Part shown: piece by piece, positions 13,064-20,475 of the stretch
How the letters are laid out: each line of letters begins with the position of its first letter
Position numbering within the stretch: position 1 is the stretch's first letter
NCBI GenBank assembly: GCA_017645585.1
Contig: JAGCOF010000002.1
Span: 94,991 to 158,990 of the forward strand
DNA: 64,000 nucleotides
Reading direction: 5' to 3'
Source: Bacteroidales bacterium
Lineage (GTDB): Bacteria; Bacteroidota; Bacteroidia; Bacteroidales; P3
Translations under genes and position numbers: made by a program
Notes under the pieces: model-generated
What the model saw: only the letters and a program-made list of their open reading frames with translations
Databases searched by the model: none
Told to the model about the DNA's origin: nothing

Positions 13064-14971
13064 ATGGAAGAAGACACTATATTCACCACCCCCAACACTG
13101 CCGACTACAACGACGATAGCATTGTGCACCTCGAAGACATGGAGCACATACGGCTGCGTCCGGGTATGTACATCGGCAAGTTGGGCGACGGCTCGTCGCA
13201 CGACGACGGCATCTATGTGCTCATCAAAGAGGTCATAGACAACTCGATAGACGAATTCACCTCGGGCTTCGGTAAGAAAATCGAAGTCAACATCAACTTC
13301 GCCGAGCGCAAGGTCAGCATCCGCGACTACGGCCGCGGTATCCCGCTGGGCAAGTTGGTGGAGGCTGTGAGCAAACTGAACACCGGCGCCAAATACGACA
13401 GCAAGGTATTCCAGAAGTCAGTGGGCTTGAACGGCGTGGGTACCAAAGCCGTCAACGCCCTGAGCAGCTGGTTCTGCGTGCAGGCCTTCCGCGACGGTAA
13501 GACACGCCGCGCCGAATTCGCCGAAGGCAAGCTCACCCACGACAGCGGCCTCATGAATGACAGCGCAGGCAACGAGAGCGGCACGATGGTCGAGTTCATC
13601 CCCGACAGCAAGCTCTTCGGCAACTACCACTTCATCAGCGAGTACGTGGAGAAGCGCATCTGGAACTACTGCTACCTCAACCGCGGCCTCACCATGTCCT
13701 ACAACGGCAAGCGATACTACTCCAAGAACGGCTTGCTTGACCTGTTGGAGCACAACCTGCAGAGCGATCCCCTCTACCACATCATCCACATCAAGGAGGG
13801 CGACTTCGAAGCTGCCTTCACCCATATCGCCGGACAGAACAACGACTACTACTATTCCTTCGTCAACGGCCAACACACCACCGAGGGCGGCACCCACCAG
13901 AGCGCCTTCCGCGAGGCCTATGCCCGTGTGGTCAAAGACTTTATCAAGAAAGACTATCCACCTGAGGTTATCCGTGGCGGCCTTGTATGCGCCCTCTGCG
14001 TGCGCATACAAGAGCCCGTCTTCGAGGCACAAACCAAGACCAAGCTCGGCTCCACCCACCTGGAGCCCAACAAAGCCGACGGCAGCAACGATAGCCCTCT
14101 GCTGAAGACCTATGTGCTCGACATCCTCAAGCGTCACCTCGACAACTACCTCCACATACACTCAGAAACCGCTGACGCCCTGCTGGCCAAAATCAACCTC
14201 AACGAGAAAGAGCGCAAGGAGATTGCCGGCATCAAGAAGGTGGCCCGCGAAGCCGGCAAGAAAGCCAGCCTCAACAACCGCAAACTGCGCGACTGCCACG
14301 TGCACTACAACACCAACCACGCTCGCCGTCTGGAGAGCACCATCTTCATCACCGAGGGCGACTCGGCCTCCGGCTCCATCACCAAGAGTCGCGATGTGGA
14401 GACACAGGCCGTCTTCAGCCTCCGAGGCAAACCCAAGAACACCTACAGCATCAACAAGGTGGAGGTCTACAAAAACGAAGAGCTCAACCTGCTACACAAC
14501 GCCCTCGACATCGACGAGGACATCGAGAACCTGCGCTACAACAACGTCGTCATCGCCACCGATGCCGATGTCGACGGCATGCACATACGCCTGCTGCTGC
14601 TCACCTTCTTCCTGCGCTTCTACCCTGAGCTCATCCAAACCGGCCACGTCTACATCCTGCAGACACCCCTCTTCCGCGTGCGCAACAAGCAGAAGACCAC
14701 CTACTGCTACACCGACGAAGAGCGCGTCGACGCCATCAAATCCACCCCGGGCGCCGAAATCACACGCTTCAAGGGCCTCGGTGAAATCAGCCCCGACGAG
14801 TTCAAGAATTTCATCGGCAAAGACATGCGACTCGACCCCGTACTGCTGCACAAGGACTTCGACACCAACGGCGTGCTCAGCTTCTACATGGGCGAGAACA
14901 CCCTCGAGCGTCGCGAATTCATCATGCAGAACCTCCGCATCGAGGACGACGAGTCAATCGTGGTGGCATAA
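13064..14971 (+). CDS. parE: DNA topoisomerase IV subunit B (type IIA)
   Basis: ParE is the ATPase subunit of topoisomerase IV, which decatenates chromosomes. The 635-residue protein has the GHKL ATPase motifs (DNSIDEF near residue 59, 'DYGRGIP', '[12 protein letters not shown]') and the TOPRIM motifs TEGDSASG (near 429) and '[16 protein letters not shown]' (near 499), then '[10 protein letters not shown]'. The length and the lack of the GyrB-type insert favour ParE over GyrB, as usual for the second copy in Bacteroidales. parC is not next to it. The start is 6 bases after the AsmA-like gene. Confidence 0.9.
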   Translation: MEEDTIFTTPNTADYNDDSIVHLEDMEHIRLRPGMYIGKLGDGSSHDDGIYVLIKEVIDNSIDEFTSGFGKKIEVNINFAERKVSIRDYGRGIPLGKLVEAVSKLNTGAKYDSKVFQKSVGLNGVGTKAVNALSSWFCVQAFRDGKTRRAEFAEGKLTHDSGLMNDSAGNESGTMVEFIPDSKLFGNYHFISEYVEKRIWNYCYLNRGLTMSYNGKRYYSKNGLLDLLEHNLQSDPLYHIIHIKEGDFEAAFTHIAGQNNDYYYSFVNGQHTTEGGTHQSAFREAYARVVKDFIKKDYPPEVIRGGLVCALCVRIQEPVFEAQTKTKLGSTHLEPNKADGSNDSPLLKTYVLDILKRHLDNYLHIHSETADALLAKINLNEKERKEIAGIKKVAREAGKKASLNNRKLRDCHVHYNTNHARRLESTIFITEGDSASGSITKSRDVETQAVFSLRGKPKNTYSINKVEVYKNEELNLLHNALDIDEDIENLRYNNVVIATDADVDGMHIRLLLLTFFLRFYPELIQTGHVYILQTPLFRVRNKQKTTYCYTDEERVDAIKSTPGAEITRFKGLGEISPDEFKNFIGKDMRLDPVLLHKDFDTNGVLSFYMGENTLERREFIMQNLRIEDDESIVVA

Positions 14972-15001
14972 AAAAAATTTGGCCATATTAAGATTTATTA
15001 C

Positions 15002-15010
15002 TAATATTGC
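15002..15010 (+). promoter_or_regulatory. -7-like promoter element before the H1-like gene
   Basis: TAATATTGC is one mismatch from TAnnTTTGC. Upstream TTTGGCCATATTA is the same -33 region sequence as the fba promoter. Confidence 0.55.
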
Positions 15011-15027
15011 ACTCAAATATTACTGCC

Positions 15028-15954
15028 ATGCCAACTGCCAAAAGACATAAAAAGAACCTGATTGTCAGCTATAAGAACCTTTCTGACAACCTGAAAGAAC
15101 TATTCAAAGAAACCTATCCCGAAGGCTACAACAACTACCTGCAAAAGTTTGTCAAGCCCAATGGAGAGGCTATTTTTGTTGTCCCCTTCGAAACCACCGA
15201 CACCGTCTACATGGTCAAGTTCGAGGTCAAAATCGACACCCTCGGCGAAGACCTCGACAAAGCCCTCTTTGACGACGACTCCGACGACGGCAAGGAGGAG
15301 GAATTCGCTCCCCTCAGCGAGGCCCTCGACAAAGAAGAGGTGGACACCAGCCACCGCGAACGCCACCTGCGACACGGCGACTTCGAGGAATTGCTCGACG
15401 AGGACAAGAAGAAGAAAGCCACCCTCGGCGTAGACAAAGAAGGCCTCAAGGAAGCCCTCGGCGACGACGAGGACACCGACGAGCTCGACAGCTACGACAC
15501 CCTCGACGACGACGAGCCCACAGACGACGACTTCGAGCCGACCGACGAGGATCTGCGCGGCATCGAAGAGGAATACCTCGACGCCGAAATACCGCCGCTC
15601 GATGCCACCATCCCCGAAGAAGAGATGGTCGAAATACCCAAGAAAGGCGCCAAGAAAGCCACCAAAACGGTAACCAAGAAAGCACCTGCTAAAACGACCG
15701 CGAAAGTAACCGTAAAAGCACCCGCCAAAGTAGCTACGAAAGCGCCTACAAAAGTGACCGTAAAAGCGCCCGCAAAAGTAGCCACAAAAGCACCCGCAAA
15801 AGTGACCACAAAAGCTCCTGCAAAAGCGACTGTTAAAGCACCCGCAAAAGTAGCTTCAAAAGCACCCGCTAAGGTGACCACAAAAACGACAGCAAAGGTT
15901 GCCACGAAAGCGCCCGCCAAAGCGGTCAAAAGCACCACCAAGAAAAACAAATAA
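15028..15954 (+). CDS. Acidic protein with a histone-H1-like lysine/alanine/proline tail
   Basis: This 308-residue protein has three parts. Residues 1-75 form a small domain ('LIVSYKNLSDNLKELFKETYPEGYNNYL') of a kind found in Bacteroidetes. Residues ~80-195 are very rich in Asp and Glu. Residues ~205-305 are a basic tail of about ten octapeptides of the form KAPAKV(A/T)(T/V), like eukaryotic H1 or AlgP tails, which bind DNA without sequence specificity. The ATG at 15028 is used since translation from farther up would run through the promoter. The neutralising acidic segment next to the basic tail suggests self-regulated DNA binding; this is an inference. It follows parE and may act in chromosome packing. 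Confidence 0.75.
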   Translation: MPTAKRHKKNLIVSYKNLSDNLKELFKETYPEGYNNYLQKFVKPNGEAIFVVPFETTDTVYMVKFEVKIDTLGEDLDKALFDDDSDDGKEEEFAPLSEALDKEEVDTSHRERHLRHGDFEELLDEDKKKKATLGVDKEGLKEALGDDEDTDELDSYDTLDDDEPTDDDFEPTDEDLRGIEEEYLDAEIPPLDATIPEEEMVEIPKKGAKKATKTVTKKAPAKTTAKVTVKAPAKVATKAPTKVTVKAPAKVATKAPAKVTTKAPAKATVKAPAKVASKAPAKVTTKTTAKVATKAPAKAVKSTTKKNK

Positions 15955-15966
15955 AACGCTATAGAT

Positions 15967-16701
15967 ATGAAACATGCAGTAAAAACTCTCTGCCTCGCCA
16001 CCCTGATGGTCGGCCTGGCTTTCGGCGCCAACGCACAATTCCGCCAATCGGTCTTCCTCAACGGCAACCTGCCCACCGGCAACTTCGGCCAGAATGTCAG
16101 CGAAAACCACACCATCGTCCCCTTGACCTACGAAGAGGTCGGCAAAGCAGCCGCCTTCGGTTTCGGCCTCGGTTATCGCGCCAGCTACCGCTTCGACGTA
16201 GGTGTCGGCATGGTGGCTCCCTTCGTCCAGATTGACGTGCTATGGAACACCATCAACAGCTCTTGGAACGACAAATACCTCAACGACAACCTCACCGCCC
16301 CCACCTATTTCAACTTCCCCTTCATGGCCGGTGTGAGCTACCTCTACGACCAGCTGTGGAACGACATCACCCCCTACGCTGAGTTCGGCGTGGGTGCCGA
16401 CATGCTGTGGATTACCGCCGAAGGCAAACCCGCCTCGCAGAACAACGGCACCTTGTACTACGCCTACAACCCCAGCTTCGCCATGTCCTGGATGCTGGGT
16501 GCCGGTGCCTACTTCGGCCGCCACGTCAGCGTGGGCGTCTACTACTACGGCATGGGCAAACACGCCATCGACTACACCAGCGCCACCCTCCGCAACAACA
16601 ACGTGGCACAAGCCCAGCTGGATGCCAACAACCTGCTCAACCACGGCCGCGAAACCCGCACCGTCGGCAGCCTCGCCATCCGCATCGGCTTCCACTTCTA
16701 A
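15967..16701 (+). CDS. Outer-membrane beta-barrel protein
   Basis: This 244-residue protein has a signal peptide (MKHAVKTLCLATLMVGLAFGANA) and then alternating amphipathic strands, many ending in aromatic residues ('AAFGFGLGYRASYRFDVGVG', 'TPYAEFGVGADMLWI', 'MLGAGAYFGRHVSVGVYYYG'), closing with the barrel signature 'LAIRIGFHF' (terminal Phe). That fits a PorT/OmpW-like barrel of about eight to ten strands in the outer membrane. It starts 12 bases after the H1-like gene and ends before a strong terminator. Substrate unknown. Confidence 0.82.
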   Translation: MKHAVKTLCLATLMVGLAFGANAQFRQSVFLNGNLPTGNFGQNVSENHTIVPLTYEEVGKAAAFGFGLGYRASYRFDVGVGMVAPFVQIDVLWNTINSSWNDKYLNDNLTAPTYFNFPFMAGVSYLYDQLWNDITPYAEFGVGADMLWITAEGKPASQNNGTLYYAYNPSFAMSWMLGAGAYFGRHVSVGVYYYGMGKHAIDYTSATLRNNNVAQAQLDANNLLNHGRETRTVGSLAIRIGFHF

Positions 16702-16727
16702 ACCATAGGGCTACACAGCCTTTTCAA

Positions 16728-16766
16728 CAGGGCCTGTCGGCACAACACCGGCAGGCCCTGCTTTTT
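16728..16766 (+). terminator. Strong intrinsic terminator after the barrel gene
   Basis: The 13-bp perfect stem CAGGGCCTGTCGG / CCGGCAGGCCCTG has a 7-base loop and ends in CTTTTT. Confidence 0.9.
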
Positions 16767-16818
16767 ACACAATTTTTTCGGCGCCGCTGCGTTATAATGA
16801 TGTTACTTCTACAAGTTT

Positions 16819-19707
16819 ATGAAAAGAATTCTGTTCGTAGTATGGATGATGACCGCCTGGCTGTTCCCGCTGGCGGCGCAGGTCGATTCGGCGCTGACGG
16901 AGGATTGGGAGAGCGGCGACTTCACAGGGTTGGCATGGGAGCGCCCGGGGGCGCAATACCGGTGGGAGGTCACCAGCGAAGGGGCTCACAGCGGACGCTA
17001 CTGCGCCCGCAGCGGCAACTACTATACGCTGAACACCGAGTCGGTGCTGCAACTGGCAGTATATCTGACGGACACGGGCACTCTCTCCTACTACCGCAAA
17101 GTCTTCTCGGCCGAGGGAAGCGGAGGATTCCTCTTCTGGCTCGACGGTCAGTTGCGCGACTCGCTGGCGGGATACGTCGAATGGAGCGAGTTTCAATGCC
17201 CCATCTCTGCGGGGTTCCACACCCTGAAATTCTGCTACACAAAGAACCAGACGAAAAGCCGCGGTTCCGACTGTGTGTGGATTGACGACATACAGTTGCC
17301 CGGCGGCATCATAGTAACTCCTCCGTCGGACAGCACCTCCGGCACCGATGAGGTGGTGATTTTCGACGATGTGGAAGGACATCAGTTCGGGGCGGTGAAC
17401 TCACCGGGAACGGTGGGGTGGAGCTATATCGACGGCGACGCGGCCCCCACGGCCACCTACAACCTGCTGGATTTCCCCAACGAGGGGACGCCTATGGCTT
17501 TTGTCGTGTTGGACGACTATCTCCTCGTCGGGAATTATTATAACGTCACAGCTCATTCGGGTCACCGTTTCCTCGGTAGCCCCTACCATTCCGACAGAGC
17601 CAACGACGATTGGATGATAAGCCCCGAGCTGAACTTCTCTGAGGCTTTCACTTTCTCCTTCTACGCCCGCAGCTTTGCCGACCGCTTCCCCGACGAGAAA
17701 TTCGTGGTGGCCTATTCGCTCACCAATGCCGCTGCCGCGAGCTTTATCCCCCTGCATTGCGACACGCTGACGACCACCGCCGTCTGGACAGAATACACCT
17801 TTCAGGTGCCGGCAGCGGCCAGATATGTAGCCATCCATTGCGTCTCGCACGACCAATATATGTTCTGTCTGGACGACCTCACCATCCGTGGCCGAGTGGG
17901 AATGGTAAATGAAGAATCGAGAATAGAGAGTTTATCTGACGTAGGCAACAACTCTCAATCCTCACCTCTCACACCTCACCTTTCTCCTCTCACCGAATCC
18001 AAGGACAACACCTCCAGCCACATGGCCACCACGTTGGACGACATGCTACGCTGGAACAAATACCCCACCTACGAGGTCTACACCCAGCTGCTGCAATACT
18101 TCCAAGACTCCTTCCCCACCCTCTGCCAGATCGACACCATCCTCGACTCCACGCCGCATCCCGACCTGCACCATTCCATCTTCGCCATCCACATCAGCAA
18201 CACCTTCGGGCAAGCCACCACGAAGCCGGCCTTCCTCTACTCCTCGACCATGCATGGGTGGGAGGTCGTCTGCTACTACACGGTGCTGCACCTGGCCGAC
18301 TATATCCTGCACAACGCCACCACCGACACCGCCGTGCAGCGGCTGCTCGACAACGTCGACCTCTACATCTGTCCGCTCGAGAACCCCGACGGCACCTATC
18401 ACCTGAACAACGACCTGATATTGAAAGACAACATCCATTCCACCTACCATAACTACAATGACGTGCAACTCAACCGCAACTACCCGTTCCTGCCAGGAAT
18501 AGAGGGGTCACCCAACATCCAACCCGAGACGCAAGCCATCATCGATTGGGTCACACCAAAGCATTTCGTCATGTCGGTCAACTTCCATTGCGGCGCCGAG
18601 ATAGTGAACTACCCCTGGGATGCATGGACAACGGCACAGCGCTCGCATGCCGATGCCGACTGGTTCCGCTACACGGGTCAGAACTACGCCTCGCTCTGTC
18701 ATGCCGTCGACACCGCCTACCTCTATGGCGATTACCGCGGACGTTCGGTCATCGAGGGCGCCGACTGGAGCCCCCTGGTCGGTGGCCGTCAGGATTACAT
18801 GACCTACTACCAGCGTTGCCGCGAGGTGACCATAGAGATGAGCTACCAGTCGGTGATCACAGACACCCTTGTGCTGCCCACCTTCTGGGACAAGAGCAAA
18901 GACGCCCTGCTGAGCTACGCCATGGAAAGCAGCTACGGCTTCTGGGGCACGGTGACCGACGCCGTTACCGGCGAGCCGCTGGAGGCGATGATCCGCGTCG
19001 TCGACCACGACTACTTCCATTCCGAGGTCTTCTCCCATCTGCCGCTGGGCACCTACCACCGTCCCATCATGGCCGACACCTACACCGTCGAGGTCTCAGC
19101 CCCCTGCTACCAGACGGCCACCTTCACCGTCACCACCCGCCCGGGAGTGGGCATCCGCCACGATGTGGCGCTACAGCCGCAGGTAGTCGAGCCCCTGGCC
19201 TTCGACCAATACATCCTCGCTGGGATGCAGACGACTGTGGTGGCGCTCTCGCAGCACGAAGTTTGGTGGTACGACTCCGACACCGCCTCGCTACCCATCG
19301 CCATCGGCAGCCACTTCACCACCCCCACGCTTTACGACACCACCACCTATTACCTCGAGGCGCGTTACCAAGACGACACGTTGCTCTGCGTCAGCCCTCG
19401 CAGCTCCGTCACCGTCTATGTTATCGACACAAGCGCCCTTAATTCCGACCTCCAACCCCCGACTTCCGGGTTCAAGGTATACCCCAACCCTGCGGAGGAC
19501 TATCTGATGCTGGACGCCAGGTGCGACGGCGCCCTGAGGGTGGAGATCTACGACATCCGGGGCGTCTCCGTCATGGAGTGCGTGTGCTCCTGCCCCACCA
19601 AGCTGGATATCACACAGTTGAAGACCGGGATCTACTTCCTACGCGCAACCCATAGCGACGGCCGCCGCGAAGTCGTGGAGTTCGTGAAAACCCGCCTCGC
19701 CGATTGA
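16819..19707 (+). CDS. T9SS-type M14 zinc carboxypeptidase with adhesin-like domains
   Basis: This secreted 962-residue protein has a signal peptide (1-20), two jelly-roll domains of the cleaved-adhesin/choice-of-anchor type ('DDWMISPELNFS...FSFYARSF', about 180-360), an M14 peptidase domain (about 405-700), a carboxypeptidase-regulatory-like fold ('GFWGTVTDAVTGEPLEAMI') and a T9SS type A tail ('FKVYPNPAEDYLMLDA...KTGIYFLRA'). All catalytic residues are present: zinc ligands in HGWE (near 478) and FHCGAE (near 591), the substrate Arg in NRNYP, and the catalytic Glu in EVTIEMSY (near 672). It resembles P. gingivalis CPG70 in plan. The linker before the peptidase domain is written in spacer phrases (17910-18005). 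The stop codon abuts an 11-bp array. Confidence 0.9.
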   Translation: MKRILFVVWMMTAWLFPLAAQVDSALTEDWESGDFTGLAWERPGAQYRWEVTSEGAHSGRYCARSGNYYTLNTESVLQLAVYLTDTGTLSYYRKVFSAEGSGGFLFWLDGQLRDSLAGYVEWSEFQCPISAGFHTLKFCYTKNQTKSRGSDCVWIDDIQLPGGIIVTPPSDSTSGTDEVVIFDDVEGHQFGAVNSPGTVGWSYIDGDAAPTATYNLLDFPNEGTPMAFVVLDDYLLVGNYYNVTAHSGHRFLGSPYHSDRANDDWMISPELNFSEAFTFSFYARSFADRFPDEKFVVAYSLTNAAAASFIPLHCDTLTTTAVWTEYTFQVPAAARYVAIHCVSHDQYMFCLDDLTIRGRVGMVNEESRIESLSDVGNNSQSSPLTPHLSPLTESKDNTSSHMATTLDDMLRWNKYPTYEVYTQLLQYFQDSFPTLCQIDTILDSTPHPDLHHSIFAIHISNTFGQATTKPAFLYSSTMHGWEVVCYYTVLHLADYILHNATTDTAVQRLLDNVDLYICPLENPDGTYHLNNDLILKDNIHSTYHNYNDVQLNRNYPFLPGIEGSPNIQPETQAIIDWVTPKHFVMSVNFHCGAEIVNYPWDAWTTAQRSHADADWFRYTGQNYASLCHAVDTAYLYGDYRGRSVIEGADWSPLVGGRQDYMTYYQRCREVTIEMSYQSVITDTLVLPTFWDKSKDALLSYAMESSYGFWGTVTDAVTGEPLEAMIRVVDHDYFHSEVFSHLPLGTYHRPIMADTYTVEVSAPCYQTATFTVTTRPGVGIRHDVALQPQVVEPLAFDQYILAGMQTTVVALSQHEVWWYDSDTASLPIAIGSHFTTPTLYDTTTYYLEARYQDDTLLCVSPRSSVTVYVIDTSALNSDLQPPTSGFKVYPNPAEDYLMLDARCDGALRVEIYDIRGVSVMECVCSCPTKLDITQLKTGIYFLRATHSDGRREVVEFVKTRLAD
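17910..18005 (+). repeat. In-frame spacer-type phrases in the carboxypeptidase linker
   Basis: AATGAAGAATCGAGAAT and then CTCACCTCTCACACCTCACC-like runs encode 'NEESRIESLSD' and 'SSPLTPHLSPLTES' between the jelly-roll and M14 domains. Confidence 0.6.
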
Positions 19708-19828
19708 GTGTCCCAAGAGTTACCCAAGAGTTACCCAAGAGCTGACCGGTAGTTGTCCCGATATTATCCCGAGGTTATCCCGAAGTTATCCTATTTCTGA
19801 CAACTGATAACCGACAACTGACAACTAA
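19708..19828 (+). repeat. 11-bp register array C
   Basis: Starting at the base after the carboxypeptidase stop codon, units read GTGTCCCAAGA, GTTACCCAAGA (twice), GCTGACCGGTA, GTTGTCCCGAT, ATTATCCCGAG, GTTATCCCGAA and GTTATCCTATT, then drift into TGACAACTGATAACC words. Eight clear units, no large hairpin. Confidence 0.85.
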
Positions 19829-19833
19829 TTATA

Positions 19834-19843
19834 TCGTGCACGA
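19834..19843. repeat. TCGTGCACGA palindrome, copy 1
   Basis: A 10-bp perfect palindrome within TTATATCGTGCACGACC. Two more copies are at 20122 and 63665, all in spacers. Confidence 0.75.
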
Positions 19844-19890
19844 CCTATTCGCATCACCCCCGCACCAACCCCCTGTCTACACCGTCTTTT

Positions 19891-19954
19891 CTCCGACCGC
19901 AGTCGGACTTCAGTCGGACTTGACTCGGACATGAGTCGGACCACAGTCGGAGGG
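19891..19954 (+). repeat. 11-bp register array D
   Basis: CAGTCGGACTT (twice), GACTCGGACAT, GAGTCGGACCA and CAGTCGGAGGG follow one another in an 11-base register from 19900. An inverted CTCCGAC at 19891-19897 can pair with the first GTCGGA. Confidence 0.85.
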
Positions 19955-20019
19955 GGTCCGTAGTGATGGGGTGGAAAATCATGGTATTAATGGTTGATAT
20001 AGTGATTTTTAGCATTTTG

Positions 20020-20086
20020 GTGAGACGTAAGAAGTGAGACGTGAGAGGTTTTTCTGTCTTCTCACGTCTCAATTCTCACGTCTCAC
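20020..20086. repeat. 27-bp period-7 GTGAGAC inverted repeat
   Basis: Arms 20020-20046 and 20060-20086 are complementary at 24 of 27 positions with a T-rich 13-base loop. They are made of the GTGAGAC/GTAAGAA words also used at 558-609. Confidence 0.82.
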
Positions 20087-20116
20087 GTCTACTTCCACTA
20101 GCCACCAAACACCCAT

Positions 20117-20136
20117 TTATATCGTGCACGATATAA
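20117..20136. repeat. TCGTGCACGA palindrome, copy 2 (20-bp perfect)
   Basis: TTATATCGTGCACGATATAA is a perfect 20-bp palindrome 54 bases upstream of the -7 element of the restriction-modification gene. It could be an operator or a structural site. Confidence 0.75.
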
Positions 20137-20189
20137 TTTTACCACCATTGAAATTTCAAAAATATTTTTGCCGCATGAATTATTCTTTG

Positions 20190-20198
20190 TATCTTTGC
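20190..20198 (+). promoter_or_regulatory. -7 promoter element of the restriction-modification gene
   Basis: TATCTTTGC. Transcription from here gives a leader of about 270 bases that contains the nested palindrome at 20289-20414. Confidence 0.75.
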
Positions 20199-20288
20199 AG
20201 TCGGAAAATGAAACGATAAATATTAACAAAACAGAATAATAATAGAGAAATAGAATAAAAATAAAAACATAAATTAGAAGCGTTTTTG

Positions 20289-20414
20289 CTTTTCTTTGTA
20301 CGTGGAAATCGCCAATTTCTGAACTTGTTGCAAAAGAAAGGGAAACGTTCACGGTATCCGTGAACTTTCTTGTTGCAACAAGGGTTTTGGCGAACCTCCA
20401 CGTAAACAAAAAAG
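20289..20414. repeat. 126-bp nested palindrome in the RM leader
   Basis: Five helices nest in order: 20289-20306 with 20397-20414 (imperfect), TCGCCAA with TTGGCGA (20309/20387), CTTGTTGCAA with TTGCAACAAG (20324/20373), AAGAAAG with CTTTCTT (20334/20365), and GTTCACGG with CCGTGAAC (20347/20358) around TAT. As RNA it makes one long rod. It could control the RM gene or be a miniature mobile element. Confidence 0.8.
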
Positions 20415-20475
20415 ACCTCACGGATTTTTGTTATTTGATGTTTGGAAAGCGGAGCGCAATCCAATTCCAGGTATC

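Noticed and set aside
14112-15050. A 312-codon plus-strand open frame in a second frame of parE
   Set aside because: Ser/Thr-rich out-of-frame translation; parE is complete in the other frame and the reading crosses its stop.
20098-20421. Protein-coding gene on the minus strand over the RM leader
   Set aside because: The frame is produced by AT-rich palindromic DNA; no start context and no family likeness.
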